Shown: piece by piece, positions 8,720-18,500 of the stretch
Layout of the letters: every line of letters starts with the position of its first letter
Numbering within the stretch: the first letter of the stretch is position 1
NCBI GenBank assembly: GCA_965178295.1
Contig: CBCXTT010000005.1
Span: 62,001 to 126,000, forward strand
DNA length: 64,000 nt
Source: CBCXTT01 sp965178295
Lineage (GTDB): Bacteria > Pseudomonadota > Alphaproteobacteria > UBA7879
Reading direction: 5' to 3'
The notes under the pieces: model-generated
Told to the model about the DNA's origin: nothing
The model's database searches: none
Seen by the model: the letters and a program-made list of their open reading frames with translations, nothing else
Made by a program: the position numbers and the translations under genes

Positions 8720-9748
8720 TCACGCTCTGTGCATAGTATCTGATACACTCAGAGGCCAACGGGGGCGCGGGGGAAAATCTAGTGGGCTTACATTGCCTAT
8801 CTGTAAATGCTCTAAGCCAGCCCAAGCAATCATGGCGCCATTATCTGTGCAGAGGTGTATGGGGGGCGCAGTGAACACCATTCCATTTGTTTGTGAGATT
8901 AGGATGTTGAGGCGCGAGCGAAGATACATGTTTGCTGCAACACCTCCGGCTATAACAAAGTGCTGAATATGGGGGGCACCAGTTATTGCTCGACTGACTC
9001 GTTGCTCCAATACATCGCCTGCCGCAGCTTGGAAAGAAGCTGCCACATCCGATTGATCCTGTGCAGTTAGCGTTCCTAATTCCCTGACTGTTGTACGCAC
9101 CGCCGTTTTGAGGCCGGAGAAAGAAAAATCATATCCCGGTTTGTGCTGCAGTGGGCGCGGAAATAAAAAGCGCCCGGGATCACCGTTTGTAGCATATTGC
9201 TCAATCTTAGGACCAGCCGGATAAGATAAATCCAATAATTTTCCTACTTTATCAAAGCATTCACCTAGCGCATCATCCAAAGTTTGGCCTAAAAGTTTAT
9301 AGTGCCCTAGTTTTTCGATGACAAGAAGTTGACAGTGTCCCCCAGATACCAACAATAATAAATATGGGTAAGGAACATTGTCTGTAAGGCGCGGGGTAAG
9401 CGCATGCCCTTCTAGATGATTGACAGCAATGAATGGTTTTTCCTGAGTGATGGAAAGAGCTTTGCCTGTCATTGCGCCTACAATCACACCACCAATGAGG
9501 CCAGGACCACATGTTGCAGCGATACCGTCTATATCGTTTAGGCTCACTCCTGATTGGTGTAATGCTTCATCTAGGACGGGTGTTATTTTGTCCAAGTGCC
9601 CTCGAGCGGATATTTCTGGTACAACGCCTCCATAAAGCGCATGTGTATCTAATTGTGAGAAAATAACATTGGATAAAATTTCTCGCTGGTCATTTACGAC
9701 AGCAACAGCGGTTTCATCACAGCTCGTCTCAATACCTAAAACAATCAT
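8720..9748 (-). CDS. tsaD: tRNA N6-adenosine threonylcarbamoyltransferase TsaD
   Basis: TsaD transfers the threonylcarbamoyl group to A37 of ANN-decoding tRNAs, with TsaB, TsaE and TsaC. The 342-residue protein has the ASKHA fold signature MIVLGIETSCDETAVAVV at its start and the metal-binding HLEGHAL (two histidines) near residues 108-114. LLLLVSGGHCQLL, PAGPKIEQYA, and GGVAANMYLRSRL near the C-terminus are also present. Length is normal. It is divergent from hemC with a 64-bp gap, an arrangement widely kept in alphaproteobacteria. The gene is intact and essential. Confidence 0.96.
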   Translation of the reverse strand: MIVLGIETSCDETAVAVVNDQREILSNVIFSQLDTHALYGGVVPEISARGHLDKITPVLDEALHQSGVSLNDIDGIAATCGPGLIGGVIVGAMTGKALSITQEKPFIAVNHLEGHALTPRLTDNVPYPYLLLLVSGGHCQLLVIEKLGHYKLLGQTLDDALGECFDKVGKLLDLSYPAGPKIEQYATNGDPGRFLFPRPLQHKPGYDFSFSGLKTAVRTTVRELGTLTAQDQSDVAASFQAAAGDVLEQRVSRAITGAPHIQHFVIAGGVAANMYLRSRLNILISQTNGMVFTAPPIHLCTDNGAMIAWAGLEHLQIGNVSPLDFPPRPRWPLSVSDTMHRA

Positions 9749-9812
9749 CGTGCACCTAATTCATCCTTCTTTTGTATCCTGTATTGTGGCATATTTGCAA
9801 TCAGGAGTGGGC

Positions 9813-10694
9813 ATGGAAAACAAAAAAATTAAAATTGGAACACGAGGAAGTCCTCTTGCTTTAATTCAGGCACAGATTGTTGCACGCCTTCTTGCTCCAC
9901 ATATGACAGAAATTATATCTCTGACAACCAGAGGAGACCAGCTCAATGATCAGCCATTGAGTGCGTTGGGTGGAAAAGGGTTGTTTTGTAAAGAAATAGA
10001 TCATGCTTTGCTTGAAGGACGTATTGATATCGCTGTGCACTCTTCCAAAGATATGCCCACAGTATTGCCAGACGGATTAAAAATTGGAGCTGTGTTAGAG
10101 CGGGGTGATCCGAGGGATGTGTGGATATCCCCTACCCACACATCTATTGCCCAACTGTCTCAGGGGGAAAAAGTTGGAACAGCCTCCCTTCGGCGGAAAG
10201 CACAGCTTTTGGCAAATCGCCCTGATCTTGAGGTGTGTATCTTACGTGGTAATATTGCCACACGTTTGGAAAAAATAAACGCACAAGGCCTTGGTGGGAC
10301 CTTCTTAGCTTTTTCAGGGATTGAGCGTCTTGGTAGGATGGAAGTGGCGACGGAAGTCTTATCTACAGCAGAGATGCTTCCTGCTGTTGGACAGGGTATT
10401 TTGGCCGTTATGTGCCGTGATAATGATGCGGATTTGACACAGATTCTGGCCGTTTTGAATCATGAGGTAACGCACGCTTGCTTTCTTGCGGAACGGCACA
10501 TGCTCAAGATTTTAGAGGGATCGTGCAAAACGCCTATTGCTGGATTTGCAAGTATATATGAAGGAAAATTAACGCTCGAAGGTTTGCTTTCCACCGAAGA
10601 TGGGAGACATATTGTACGAACGAAGATTTCGTGTAATGACCCAGTAGAATTAGGACAAGTGGTGGCTAGCGAACTTCAAAGTAAATTCAAATGA
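9813..10694 (+). CDS. hemC: hydroxymethylbilane synthase (porphobilinogen deaminase)
   Basis: This enzyme joins four porphobilinogen units into hydroxymethylbilane in haem synthesis. I start at ATG 9813 (product MENKKIKIGTRGSPLALIQA, 293 residues) because AGGAG lies just before it. An upstream in-frame codon at 9669 would run back into tsaD and add residues foreign to the family. Seen: GTRGSPLAL, the active-site stretch VHSSKDMPT, TASLRRKAQLL, and LEGSCKTPIAG, whose cysteine carries the dipyrromethane cofactor. It is the first gene of a tightly packed operon whose next gene overlaps its stop by four bases. Confidence 0.96.
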   Translation: MENKKIKIGTRGSPLALIQAQIVARLLAPHMTEIISLTTRGDQLNDQPLSALGGKGLFCKEIDHALLEGRIDIAVHSSKDMPTVLPDGLKIGAVLERGDPRDVWISPTHTSIAQLSQGEKVGTASLRRKAQLLANRPDLEVCILRGNIATRLEKINAQGLGGTFLAFSGIERLGRMEVATEVLSTAEMLPAVGQGILAVMCRDNDADLTQILAVLNHEVTHACFLAERHMLKILEGSCKTPIAGFASIYEGKLTLEGLLSTEDGRHIVRTKISCNDPVELGQVVASELQSKFK

Positions 10695-11416
10695 CTGTTT
10701 TGCTGACCAGACCTCAGGCAGACAATGCTTTGATGGGGGCAGAATTTGCGCGACGCAAAATTAAAACAATGAGTGCACCACTGCTGCACATTTCGTTCAC
10801 ACTGCCACTCGATATTGATTTCTCAGCTTACCAAGCATGTATTATTACTAGTCAACATAGTGTGCCATCGCTCGTACATGCACCTAAATCATTGCCGCTT
10901 CTTGCAGTGGGAGACATGACCGCGAAAAAAGCGAGGGCGCTGGGTTTTGTAGACGTACAAAGTGCACGAGGGGATAGCGCTGATTTGGTAAAATTTGCTC
11001 TGAATATGTGCTTAGATAAATCAATACCATTGTTGTATCCGTCGGGTGTTTATATCAAACCCGTTATAGAGACATCATTGTGTGACTATATAATACACAA
11101 GCATGAGGTGTATGAAGCCCTTCCTGTAACAGAATGGCCTGACCGGACAGTGGCGGCGATTCGGTGCGGCCACATCACATGGATATGCATATTTTCTGAA
11201 CGGAGTGCCCACGTGTTTTCTGATCTTGTTCGCAATGCTGCTCTTGAACAATATTTAGAAGGCATAGGATTTTTTAGTTTTAGTAAAAATATTACAGATA
11301 TATTGCGTTTTTTTCTATGGCGCGCATCTTATACATGCTTGGAGCCCAACATGAAAAATTTTTGGAAGATTGTTGACACAGTTTTTCTAGGTTACAATGG
11401 TGCATATGTGCGGTAA
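10691..11416 (+). CDS. hemD: uroporphyrinogen-III synthase
   Basis: HemD cyclises hydroxymethylbilane with inversion of ring D. The 241-residue protein overlaps the hemC stop in an ATGA and opens MTVLLTRPQADNALMGAEFA, matching the 'LLTRPxxDxxxxA' start of the family. An IITSQHS segment, a YPSG stretch, a VYEALP segment and FSERSAHVF correspond to the conserved blocks of this poorly conserved family. The C-terminal quarter is more divergent than usual. The assignment relies as much on position (between hemC and the mitofilin-like and HemY genes) as on sequence. Confidence 0.85.
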   Translation: MTVLLTRPQADNALMGAEFARRKIKTMSAPLLHISFTLPLDIDFSAYQACIITSQHSVPSLVHAPKSLPLLAVGDMTAKKARALGFVDVQSARGDSADLVKFALNMCLDKSIPLLYPSGVYIKPVIETSLCDYIIHKHEVYEALPVTEWPDRTVAAIRCGHITWICIFSERSAHVFSDLVRNAALEQYLEGIGFFSFSKNITDILRFFLWRASYTCLEPNMKNFWKIVDTVFLGYNGAYVR

Positions 11417-11434
11417 TTGAGCTAGAGAATATAA

Positions 11435-12205
11435 ATGGAGAGCGCAAAATATAAAGTGTCACTCATTGTCAATATTGTGCTGTTAGTAGTGATCTTGCTT
11501 TCTGCGATTGTGTTTATATTGCCCTTATCTCCGTATAGAAGGGGGTGTATGACACATGATACGACCAAAGATGGCGTTGATTTTTCTGCTATACCTAGCA
11601 CTCAAGACCTGGATGACAATATGACAATGTTAGGTCAGGGTGATCCGGCATTATCTGCAAAAGATAATGTGCAGAATGAGCCTTCATCACCATTTCAAGT
11701 TTTTTTTCCTCTAGATTCTCAGGTCGTATCGTACCTTATGCTGCAAAATGTACATTCTTTAATGCAACAAGAAAAACCTTTTATAATACCCCTCACATTG
11801 TTAGAACGGTACAATTTGGGGAGGACAGCTTTAGACTTGATTGCAGAACTCAAGCCCTATGCGGAAAGTGGTGTATTAACAGTCATGTCTTTAACGGAAC
11901 TGTTGCGAGAGACGCATGTGCACCATCTTACCTCTGAGATGTTAATGTCTAAACAAGAGAGGGATTTTTCTAAAGTGATACGGTTTTTAAATCACTATAT
12001 ATCGGTAGAAAAAAAGGGAAAAGAGCCGATAACAGCACTACAGATTACATGGCACAATGTTGGCCGAATTATCAAAGAAATGGAGTCTCTTCCTTCTCAA
12101 AAGATAGGGCTTCAGTCATGGCTTAAAAGCGCGAAAGCCACTGTACGAGCACGCAATTTGTATGTGATGCTTGAACAAGCAATATTGTCAAAGGAAAGAG
12201 CGTGA
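11435..12205 (+). CDS. membrane protein in the HemX/mitofilin (Mic60-like) position
   Basis: The 256-residue protein has one N-terminal membrane segment (about residues 9-31) followed by a polar, largely helical part exposed to the periplasm. In alphaproteobacteria the gene between hemD and hemY encodes the bacterial Mic60/mitofilin homologue, which shapes membrane invaginations. The C-terminal half here (TALDLIAELKPYAESGVLTV, later NVGRIIKEMESLP) resembles the helical mitofilin end. The long coiled coil usual between the membrane anchor and that end is absent, replaced by about 60 acidic and polar residues. Family membership is inferred mainly from gene order. The next gene starts within its stop codon (GTGA). 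Confidence 0.6.
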   Translation: MESAKYKVSLIVNIVLLVVILLSAIVFILPLSPYRRGCMTHDTTKDGVDFSAIPSTQDLDDNMTMLGQGDPALSAKDNVQNEPSSPFQVFFPLDSQVVSYLMLQNVHSLMQQEKPFIIPLTLLERYNLGRTALDLIAELKPYAESGVLTVMSLTELLRETHVHHLTSEMLMSKQERDFSKVIRFLNHYISVEKKGKEPITALQITWHNVGRIIKEMESLPSQKIGLQSWLKSAKATVRARNLYVMLEQAILSKERA

Positions 12206-13500
12206 AATATATCAGATTTGTAATGCAAATTCTGCTTATTATTGTCGTTGGGGCTTGGCTGTCTTATTTCCCGGGAACTGTGGAAGTGCAATGTCAAGAT
12301 TACACAGTAAAGGCGCCACTTTCATTGGTTGCAGTTGGGGGAATTTTGTTGATTTATGCCATACTCTTTGGGCAGAAAATGATTCTAAAACTTTTGACTT
12401 TTTTTCGCTATCGAAACACACAAACTGCCTTGAGACGGCATAAAAAATTGGCGCACCTATGTATTGAGGGTATTGCAAGCTTGGAATTTGGCGATGATGA
12501 TGCATTTATAAAATCTTATCAATCATCCCGTCGCCTGGACTCTCATAATCCGCTCTCAGAATATTTATCCTTTCTACATGCTGTCAATATTAATGCGGAT
12601 GAAGATGATTGGTCTGAAGTTGGTCCCGCATCACCTGTGAAATATTTAGTGTATAAATTCCAGGTTGAACAAGCGTTTGTGCGACATGATTACTATGACG
12701 GACTCTCTATTTGCTGTGCGATAATTCAAACACGTGCTACACCTTGGTTTGTTAAAGCAGGGGTATTCGCCGCAATAAAACTGAAAAATTTTGAGAAGGC
12801 TATTGAGTGTTTAGAGATAGCACTAGATCAAAACATCCTTTCTAAGCAGTACGATGAATCTCTGTCTGTAATTATTTGGTACCAGTTTGCACAGCATTTG
12901 GGGCCAAGGCAGAAAAACTATATTCCGTATCTCTTCAAAGCACATCGGGCGAATCTTAAGTGTGGTAATGTAGCTGCATGTTTGGCAGCGGCATTATGTG
13001 AGTCTAATGAGACGAGCAAAGCTGAGAAAGTCTTAGAAGAAACGTGGGTGCTGAATCCTATTTATCAAGTAGCAATTTCTTACTGCGATATGGGGGATAC
13101 AGCACTTTCTAAGGCACAGCGTGCTCAAACCCTTTTGGGTATGCAAATAGGCTCCGGCATTGCGCATATTATTGCGATATACTATTGTATCGCAGCAGAA
13201 CTCTGGGGCGAAGCACAGGCATTGTTAACGGCAAGTCAGGAACAATTTCTCCTCAAAATGTGGGAAGCAGACTATTTAGAGGCAATGATAGCGCACAATT
13301 ACAAAAAAACTCCAGAAATAGCCTATAACATGCTTAAAAAGAGTTGTGAATATCATTGGTTAAACAAATGGATATGCCGGTATTGCGCGCATCAATCTCT
13401 GTCCTGGCAGCCATTTTGCGAACAGTGTGATGCGTTTGATCATATTGCATATAACCCACCAAAGAGTGCTCATGTTAAAATACCTATCTTTCCATCTTAG
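12202..13500 (+). CDS. HemY-like membrane protein with TPR-type repeats
   Basis: A 432-residue protein that starts at GTG 12202, overlapping the previous stop (GTGA), with AAGGAAAG upstream. Two N-terminal membrane segments (about residues 5-20 and 40-58) and the following helical region match the HemY N-terminal domain (RYRNTQTALRRHKKLAHLCI then EGIASLEFGDDD). The rest is helical and repeat-like. The end carries paired cysteines, WICRYCAHQSLSWQPFCEQC, the small zinc-ribbon-like tail typical of alphaproteobacterial HemY homologues. It is not protoporphyrinogen oxidase despite the shared name. Its role in haem synthesis or envelope maintenance is not settled. Confidence 0.83.
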   Translation: MKYIRFVMQILLIIVVGAWLSYFPGTVEVQCQDYTVKAPLSLVAVGGILLIYAILFGQKMILKLLTFFRYRNTQTALRRHKKLAHLCIEGIASLEFGDDDAFIKSYQSSRRLDSHNPLSEYLSFLHAVNINADEDDWSEVGPASPVKYLVYKFQVEQAFVRHDYYDGLSICCAIIQTRATPWFVKAGVFAAIKLKNFEKAIECLEIALDQNILSKQYDESLSVIIWYQFAQHLGPRQKNYIPYLFKAHRANLKCGNVAACLAAALCESNETSKAEKVLEETWVLNPIYQVAISYCDMGDTALSKAQRAQTLLGMQIGSGIAHIIAIYYCIAAELWGEAQALLTASQEQFLLKMWEADYLEAMIAHNYKKTPEIAYNMLKKSCEYHWLNKWICRYCAHQSLSWQPFCEQCDAFDHIAYNPPKSAHVKIPIFPS

Positions 13501-15046
13501 TTTTGTTGCCTGTCTTTTTAGCGTATCTGCGTCAGAGCTCCCCGTTTCTGTAACGCTAAACGAAAATAATTCGCATATTGAAGCTGTGTTGAATATTGCA
13601 CCGGGTTGGACGGTCTATGGCCCCAGCAGTGCGGTACCAAACACGCAGCCGTTTTTCACTTGGGTGCGTGCACCGACAGGCACGCCGTACTGGCTTGAAG
13701 AGAAGAAATGGGATGAAAATGGCGTTGACATATACGGGTACAAAACTCATGCACGCTTTATACTGCCAATCTCACCGCCTGGAGAAGAAGCCTCAAACAT
13801 CAGAGGCACGCTTTCTCTTGTCGTATGTAATCTGACGACATGCATGCCTGTAGTTGTGGAGATTGTATGGCCTGATCCTACGGAGCTTCCTTTTCTATAT
13901 ATTTTCTTGATTAGTATTCTTGCAGGATTTCTACTAAATGCGATGCCTTGCATGCTGCCCATTCTGTCGATAAAAATTATACCACTTCTCAATACACGTA
14001 AAAAACAAGATCGTTGGGGGATTGTTGCCTTTGTGTGCGGGTCATTCACTTTTTTTATGATGTTTGCGTTTATGACGTTTTTTATGCGATTGACCGGGAA
14101 AAGTGCGGGCTGGGGTATGCATTTTCAGAGCCCATATTTTTTGACGTTTTTTGTTTGGGTTCTGACTGTATTTAGTGCCCGATTCTTTGGCCTACTAAAT
14201 TTTTCTAGCATTTTAGTGTCTCGACCGGAATCACGCTATGTGTATGGACAAAACTTTCTAGAAGGGCTTGTGCTTGCGCTTGTTGCAACTCCTTGCGCTG
14301 GGCCATTTTTAGGAACAGCAGCTGGATTTGCATTATCTCAGGACTTGCTGATTTCAATGTCTATTTTTTCTACTATTTGGCTTGGTTTTTCTATTCCCTA
14401 TCTCATGCTTCTTGCAGCACCGAGTGTCTTGGAAAAATTTTTGCCTAAACCTGGCCCCTGGCTTCATGTAGTAGAGAAAGGGTTTGGTGGGCTGATGGCG
14501 ATCAGTTGCTTATGGTTTTTGTGGGTTTTGTATAGTGCAACCAACGCGATGATTGTCGTGTCTGTTATGCTTGGATTACTCTTGATGCTATTGCTGATTC
14601 AAAGATATCCGGCGCATCAATCTACACTGGTTGGCCTATCGCTTTTTATCTGCTTACTGCCTGCGTTGGATCAAGAATTGCTATATGATGATAGTGTTGC
14701 TGTCTTTGAAGAGGCGATCTCATTTCAAGAAGCGGCACAAAAGAGGCATCAAACGACGTTAGTTAACATAACGGCGGCCTGGTGCTTAACATGTCAGGCG
14801 AACAAGCTGATACTCAAGATGCCTGAGATAGAAACATTATTTGAGATAAACGATGTGCATCAGGTAACCTATGATTGGACACGCAGGGACCCATCAATTC
14901 GCGAATTCATCCACCGTTATGGCCGTGATGGCATTCCTTTTTCTATTGTATTTAGCCCAGATTATCCTGAAGGGGTTGTGTTGCCCGAAATACTAACATG
15001 GAAAGCGCTGAGCAACGTATTGCAAAAGACGCCTATGCCTACTTGA
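13472..15046 (+). CDS. dsbD: DsbD-family thiol:disulfide interchange protein
   Basis: It passes electrons from cytoplasmic thioredoxin across the inner membrane to periplasmic thiol proteins. I start at ATG 13472 (AAGAG upstream), which gives a signal peptide (MLKYLSFHLSFVACLFSVSA). An earlier ATG at 13427 lies inside hemY. Then follow an N-terminal immunoglobulin-like domain with the cysteine pair VVCNLTTCMPV, and about eight membrane segments with NAMPCMLPILSIKI and ATPCAGPFLG, the two cysteines of the membrane relay. Last comes a C-terminal thioredoxin domain with WCLTC. All three redox centres are present. The last 104 codons and 101 bp beyond the stop are duplicated immediately downstream. 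Confidence 0.9.
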   Translation: MLKYLSFHLSFVACLFSVSASELPVSVTLNENNSHIEAVLNIAPGWTVYGPSSAVPNTQPFFTWVRAPTGTPYWLEEKKWDENGVDIYGYKTHARFILPISPPGEEASNIRGTLSLVVCNLTTCMPVVVEIVWPDPTELPFLYIFLISILAGFLLNAMPCMLPILSIKIIPLLNTRKKQDRWGIVAFVCGSFTFFMMFAFMTFFMRLTGKSAGWGMHFQSPYFLTFFVWVLTVFSARFFGLLNFSSILVSRPESRYVYGQNFLEGLVLALVATPCAGPFLGTAAGFALSQDLLISMSIFSTIWLGFSIPYLMLLAAPSVLEKFLPKPGPWLHVVEKGFGGLMAISCLWFLWVLYSATNAMIVVSVMLGLLLMLLLIQRYPAHQSTLVGLSLFICLLPALDQELLYDDSVAVFEEAISFQEAAQKRHQTTLVNITAAWCLTCQANKLILKMPEIETLFEINDVHQVTYDWTRRDPSIREFIHRYGRDGIPFSIVFSPDYPEGVVLPEILTWKALSNVLQKTPMPT

Positions 15047-15563
15047 GAAAATGACAGGATGTAAATGCTTTTGTCCGTTTCCCCGATGAAGAAGGTGCCT
15101 AGAAATTTAGCTGTTGGCAGTAGAAATAGAGCGCTGCAATAATGATTGGCACAAAAGAGGCATCAAACGACGTTAGTTAACATAACGGCGGCCTGGTGCT
15201 TAACATGTCAGGCGAACAAGCTGATACTCAAGATGCCTGAGATAGAAACATTATTTGAGATAAACGATGTGCATCAGGTAACCTATGATTGGACACGCAG
15301 GGACCCATCAATTCGCGAATTCATCCACCGTTATGGCCGTGATGGCATTCCTTTTTCTATTGTATTTAGCCCAGATTATCCTGAAGGGGTTGTGTTGCCC
15401 GAAATACTAACATGGAAAGCGCTGAGCAACGTATTGCAAAAGACGCCTATGCCTACTTGAGAAAATGACAGGATGTAAATGCTTTTGTCCGTTTCCCCGA
15501 TGAAGAAGGTGCCTAGAAATTTAGCTGTTGGCAGTAGAAATAGAGCGCTGCAATAATGATTGG
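14734..15563. repeat. 414-bp tandem duplication at the dsbD / subtilase junction
   Basis: Copy 1 is 14734-15147 and copy 2 is 15148-15561. Both start GGCACAAAAGAGGC, and the pair is bounded by a two-base GG microhomology. By eye the copies are identical, so the event is recent. The unit spans the thioredoxin-domain end of dsbD and the 3' tail of the convergent subtilase-like gene. Copy 1 keeps dsbD intact; copy 2 keeps the subtilase gene intact. Confidence 0.93.
15146..15460 (+). pseudogene. duplicated dsbD 3' fragment (orphan thioredoxin domain)
   Basis: The second copy of the 414-bp duplication leaves an open frame of 104 codons identical to the DsbD C-terminus, including WCLTC. A TTG at 15146 could serve as start, but no ribosome-binding site, signal peptide or membrane segment precedes it. 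Even if translated, the domain would stay in the cytoplasm. Most likely a non-functional by-product of the duplication. Confidence 0.8.
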
Positions 15564-18500
15564 TGCCACGCTACAAACCTCTCTCTGAAGCTTTTGTTGT
15601 ATTCGGCCTCGATCGCTTGCGCTTGATCGAGGCGTGCTTTTGCTTCTGAGGGTATTTTTTCGGTGTATGTCTTAAAGCGCCTGAGAAAAGCAGCTGCAGC
15701 ACTAGTATTTTGGCCCTGTGTTTCTGCCCATTTCAGTGCTGCAGTCATTTCTTCTATGGTAAGTCCCATACGCTTTTCCATATTAAGCTGAACTGGTTTT
15801 TTGCTAGGCGCTTTGTGAGATGTTGCTAATGATTGGTGCCACGCTACAAACCTCTCTCTGAAGCTTTTGTTGTATTCGGCCTCGATCGCTTGCGCTTGAT
15901 CGAGGCGTGCTTTTGCTTCTGAGGGTATTTTTTCGGTGTATGTCTTAAAGCGCCTGAGAAAAGCAGCTGCAGCACTAGTATTTTGGCCCTGTGTTTCTGC
16001 CCATTTCAGTGCTGCAGTCATTTCTTCTATGGTAAGTCCCATACGCTTTTCCATATTAAGCTGAACTGGTTTTTTGCTAGGCGCTTTGTGAGATGTTGCT
16101 AATGATTGGTGCCACGCTACAAACCTCTCTCTGAAGCTTTTGTTGTATTCGGCCTCGATCGCTTGCGCTTGATCGAGGCGTGCTTTTGCTTCTGAGGGTA
16201 TTTTTTCGGTGTATGTCTTAAAGCGCCTGAGAAAAGCAGCTGCAGCACTAGTATTTTGGCCCTGTGTTTCTGCCCATTTCAGTGCTGCAGTCATTTCTTC
16301 TATGGTAAGTCCCATACGCTTTTCCATATTAAGCTGAACTGGTTTTTTGCTAGGCGCTTTGTGAGATGTTGCTAATGATTGGTGCCACGCTACAAACCTC
16401 TCTCTGAAGCTTTTGTTGTATTCGGCCTCGATCGCTTGCGCTTGATCGAGGCGTGCTTTTGCTTCTGAGGGTATTTTTTCGGTGTATGTCTTAAAGCGCC
16501 TGAGAAAAGCAGCTGCAGCACTAGTATTTTGGCCCTGTGTTTCTGCCCATTTCAGTGCTGCAGTCATTTCTTCTATGGTAAGTCCCATACGCTTTTCCAT
16601 ATTAAGCTGAACTGGTTTTTTGCTAGGCGCTTTGTGAGATGTTGCTAATGATTGGTGCCACGCTACAAACCTCTCTCTGAAGCTTTTGTTGTATTCGGCC
16701 TCGATCGCTTGCGCTTGATCGAGGCGTGCTTTTGCTTCTGAGGGTATTTTTTCGGTGTATGTCTTAAAGCGCCTGAGAAAAGCAGCTGCAGCACTAGTAT
16801 TTTGGCCCTGTGTTTCTGCCCATTTCAGTGCTGCAGTCATTTCTTCTATGGTAAGTCCCATACGCTTTTCCATATTAAGCTGAACTGGTTTTTTGCTAGG
16901 CGCTTTGTGAGATGTTGCTAATGATTGGTGCCACGCTACAAACCTCTCTCTGAAGCTTTTGTTGTATTCGGCCTCGATCGCTTGCGCTTGATCGAGGCGT
17001 GCTTTTGCTTCTGAGGGTATTTTTTCGGTGTATGTCTTAAAGCGCCTGAGAAAAGCAGCTGCAGCACTAGTATTTTGGCCCTGTGTTTCTGCCCATTTCA
17101 GTGCTGCAGTCATTTCTTCTATGGTAAGTCCCATACGCTTTTCCATATTAAGCTGAACTGGTTTTTTGCTAGGCGCTTTGTGAGATGTTGCTAATGATTG
17201 GTGCCACGCTACAAACCTCTCTCTGAAGCTTTTGTTGTATTCGGCCTCGATCGCTTGCGCTTGATCGAGGCGTGCTTTTGCTTCTGAGGGTATTTTTTCG
17301 GTGTATGTCTTAAAGCGCCTGAGAAAAGCAGCTGCAGCACTAGTATTTTGGCCCTGTGTTTCTGCCCATTTCAGTGCTGCAGTCATTTCTTCTATGGTAA
17401 GTCCCATACGCTTTTCCATATTAAGCTGAACTGGTTTTTTGCTAGGCGCGATTACTTCCCCGCTCTTTGGAAGAGCTGCTTGTGTTTTTTTTGACTCAAG
17501 AAATCGACGCCAATATTGTTGTATTTTTTTTGCCGCTAAATCTTCTCGCTTTTTCTTATAATCTTGAAATATCGCCTCTACTTCATCCATACTATTTTTA
17601 GGGTATTTCGCCCTAATTGCAGCAAAATCATACGCCAGTTTAGCGTTGAAAACACCACGGCCATAATTGGCGGGGTTAAACTTATCGTAAGTGCATCCCG
17701 GCTGCCGATTTGCTGGAGGTGTGTCGCTATAAACAAAAATTCCGCATTTCTTTGCATTATCATTGGGAATATAAAAATCTTGCTCAGCAGAGCGCAATAT
17801 TGTCTCTCGAATGTCTGGAACTGACAATGATGGAAAGGCTTCTAACAATAACGCTGCGGCTCCTGAAATAATCGGTGCTGAAAAAGATGTCCCTGCGTAA
17901 CGACCATCTCTTCCATCTCCCCCATGCAAAAGAATTGCATTGCCAATGGTGCTAATACTCATGTGCTGAAGACTTTTTATAGTACGGGCTGATACTTGCC
18001 CGTCGTGGCTTGCGCGAGACCCGGGGCGTGCGGAGAATCGAGCAATGGAAGCGTCGTAATCAAGCGCTACACTAAAGATTAGATTATTGTTTTGTGAGAT
18101 CCGCGCAATGCGCTCAAACGCTTTCGGAGCAAGCCATAAATCAATGCCTAGTTTTTTAAACTTCTTGCGTTCCTCAAGATCCAGCACATAGGGCGCAAGA
18201 AAATCTGTTCCATCATTTGATGCGCTCTGCACAAAGAGAGTCTGTGGATTTATTTTAAGCAGTTGTAAAAATGCATCACGACCAAAATCAGTTCCAAAGA
18301 ATCCAGAAATATTAACAATTTTTATGCCATCTGCTTTATAGTACCTTCCTAGTACTCCCCTTGCATCAAATATGATATTGTTTATTTTCATATGCTGTCT
18401 GAGAGCTATTGTTTTTGCGCTTTTTGCTCTTTTGTCTAAAACTGCTTCTTGGTTTTGTATATAGACTGCATGAGGAGCGACCATTTGCAATAAAGAAAGA

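Noticed and set aside
15146..15460. Orphan thioredoxin-domain frame as a new functional gene
   Set aside because: An exact duplicate of the dsbD end without its own start signals, signal peptide or anchor; better explained as duplication debris.
15555..17449. Evenly spaced repeats that could suggest a CRISPR or satellite array
   Set aside because: The units are 273 bp without unique spacers and lie in frame inside a long gene. They encode a homologous module found once in the neighbouring gene.
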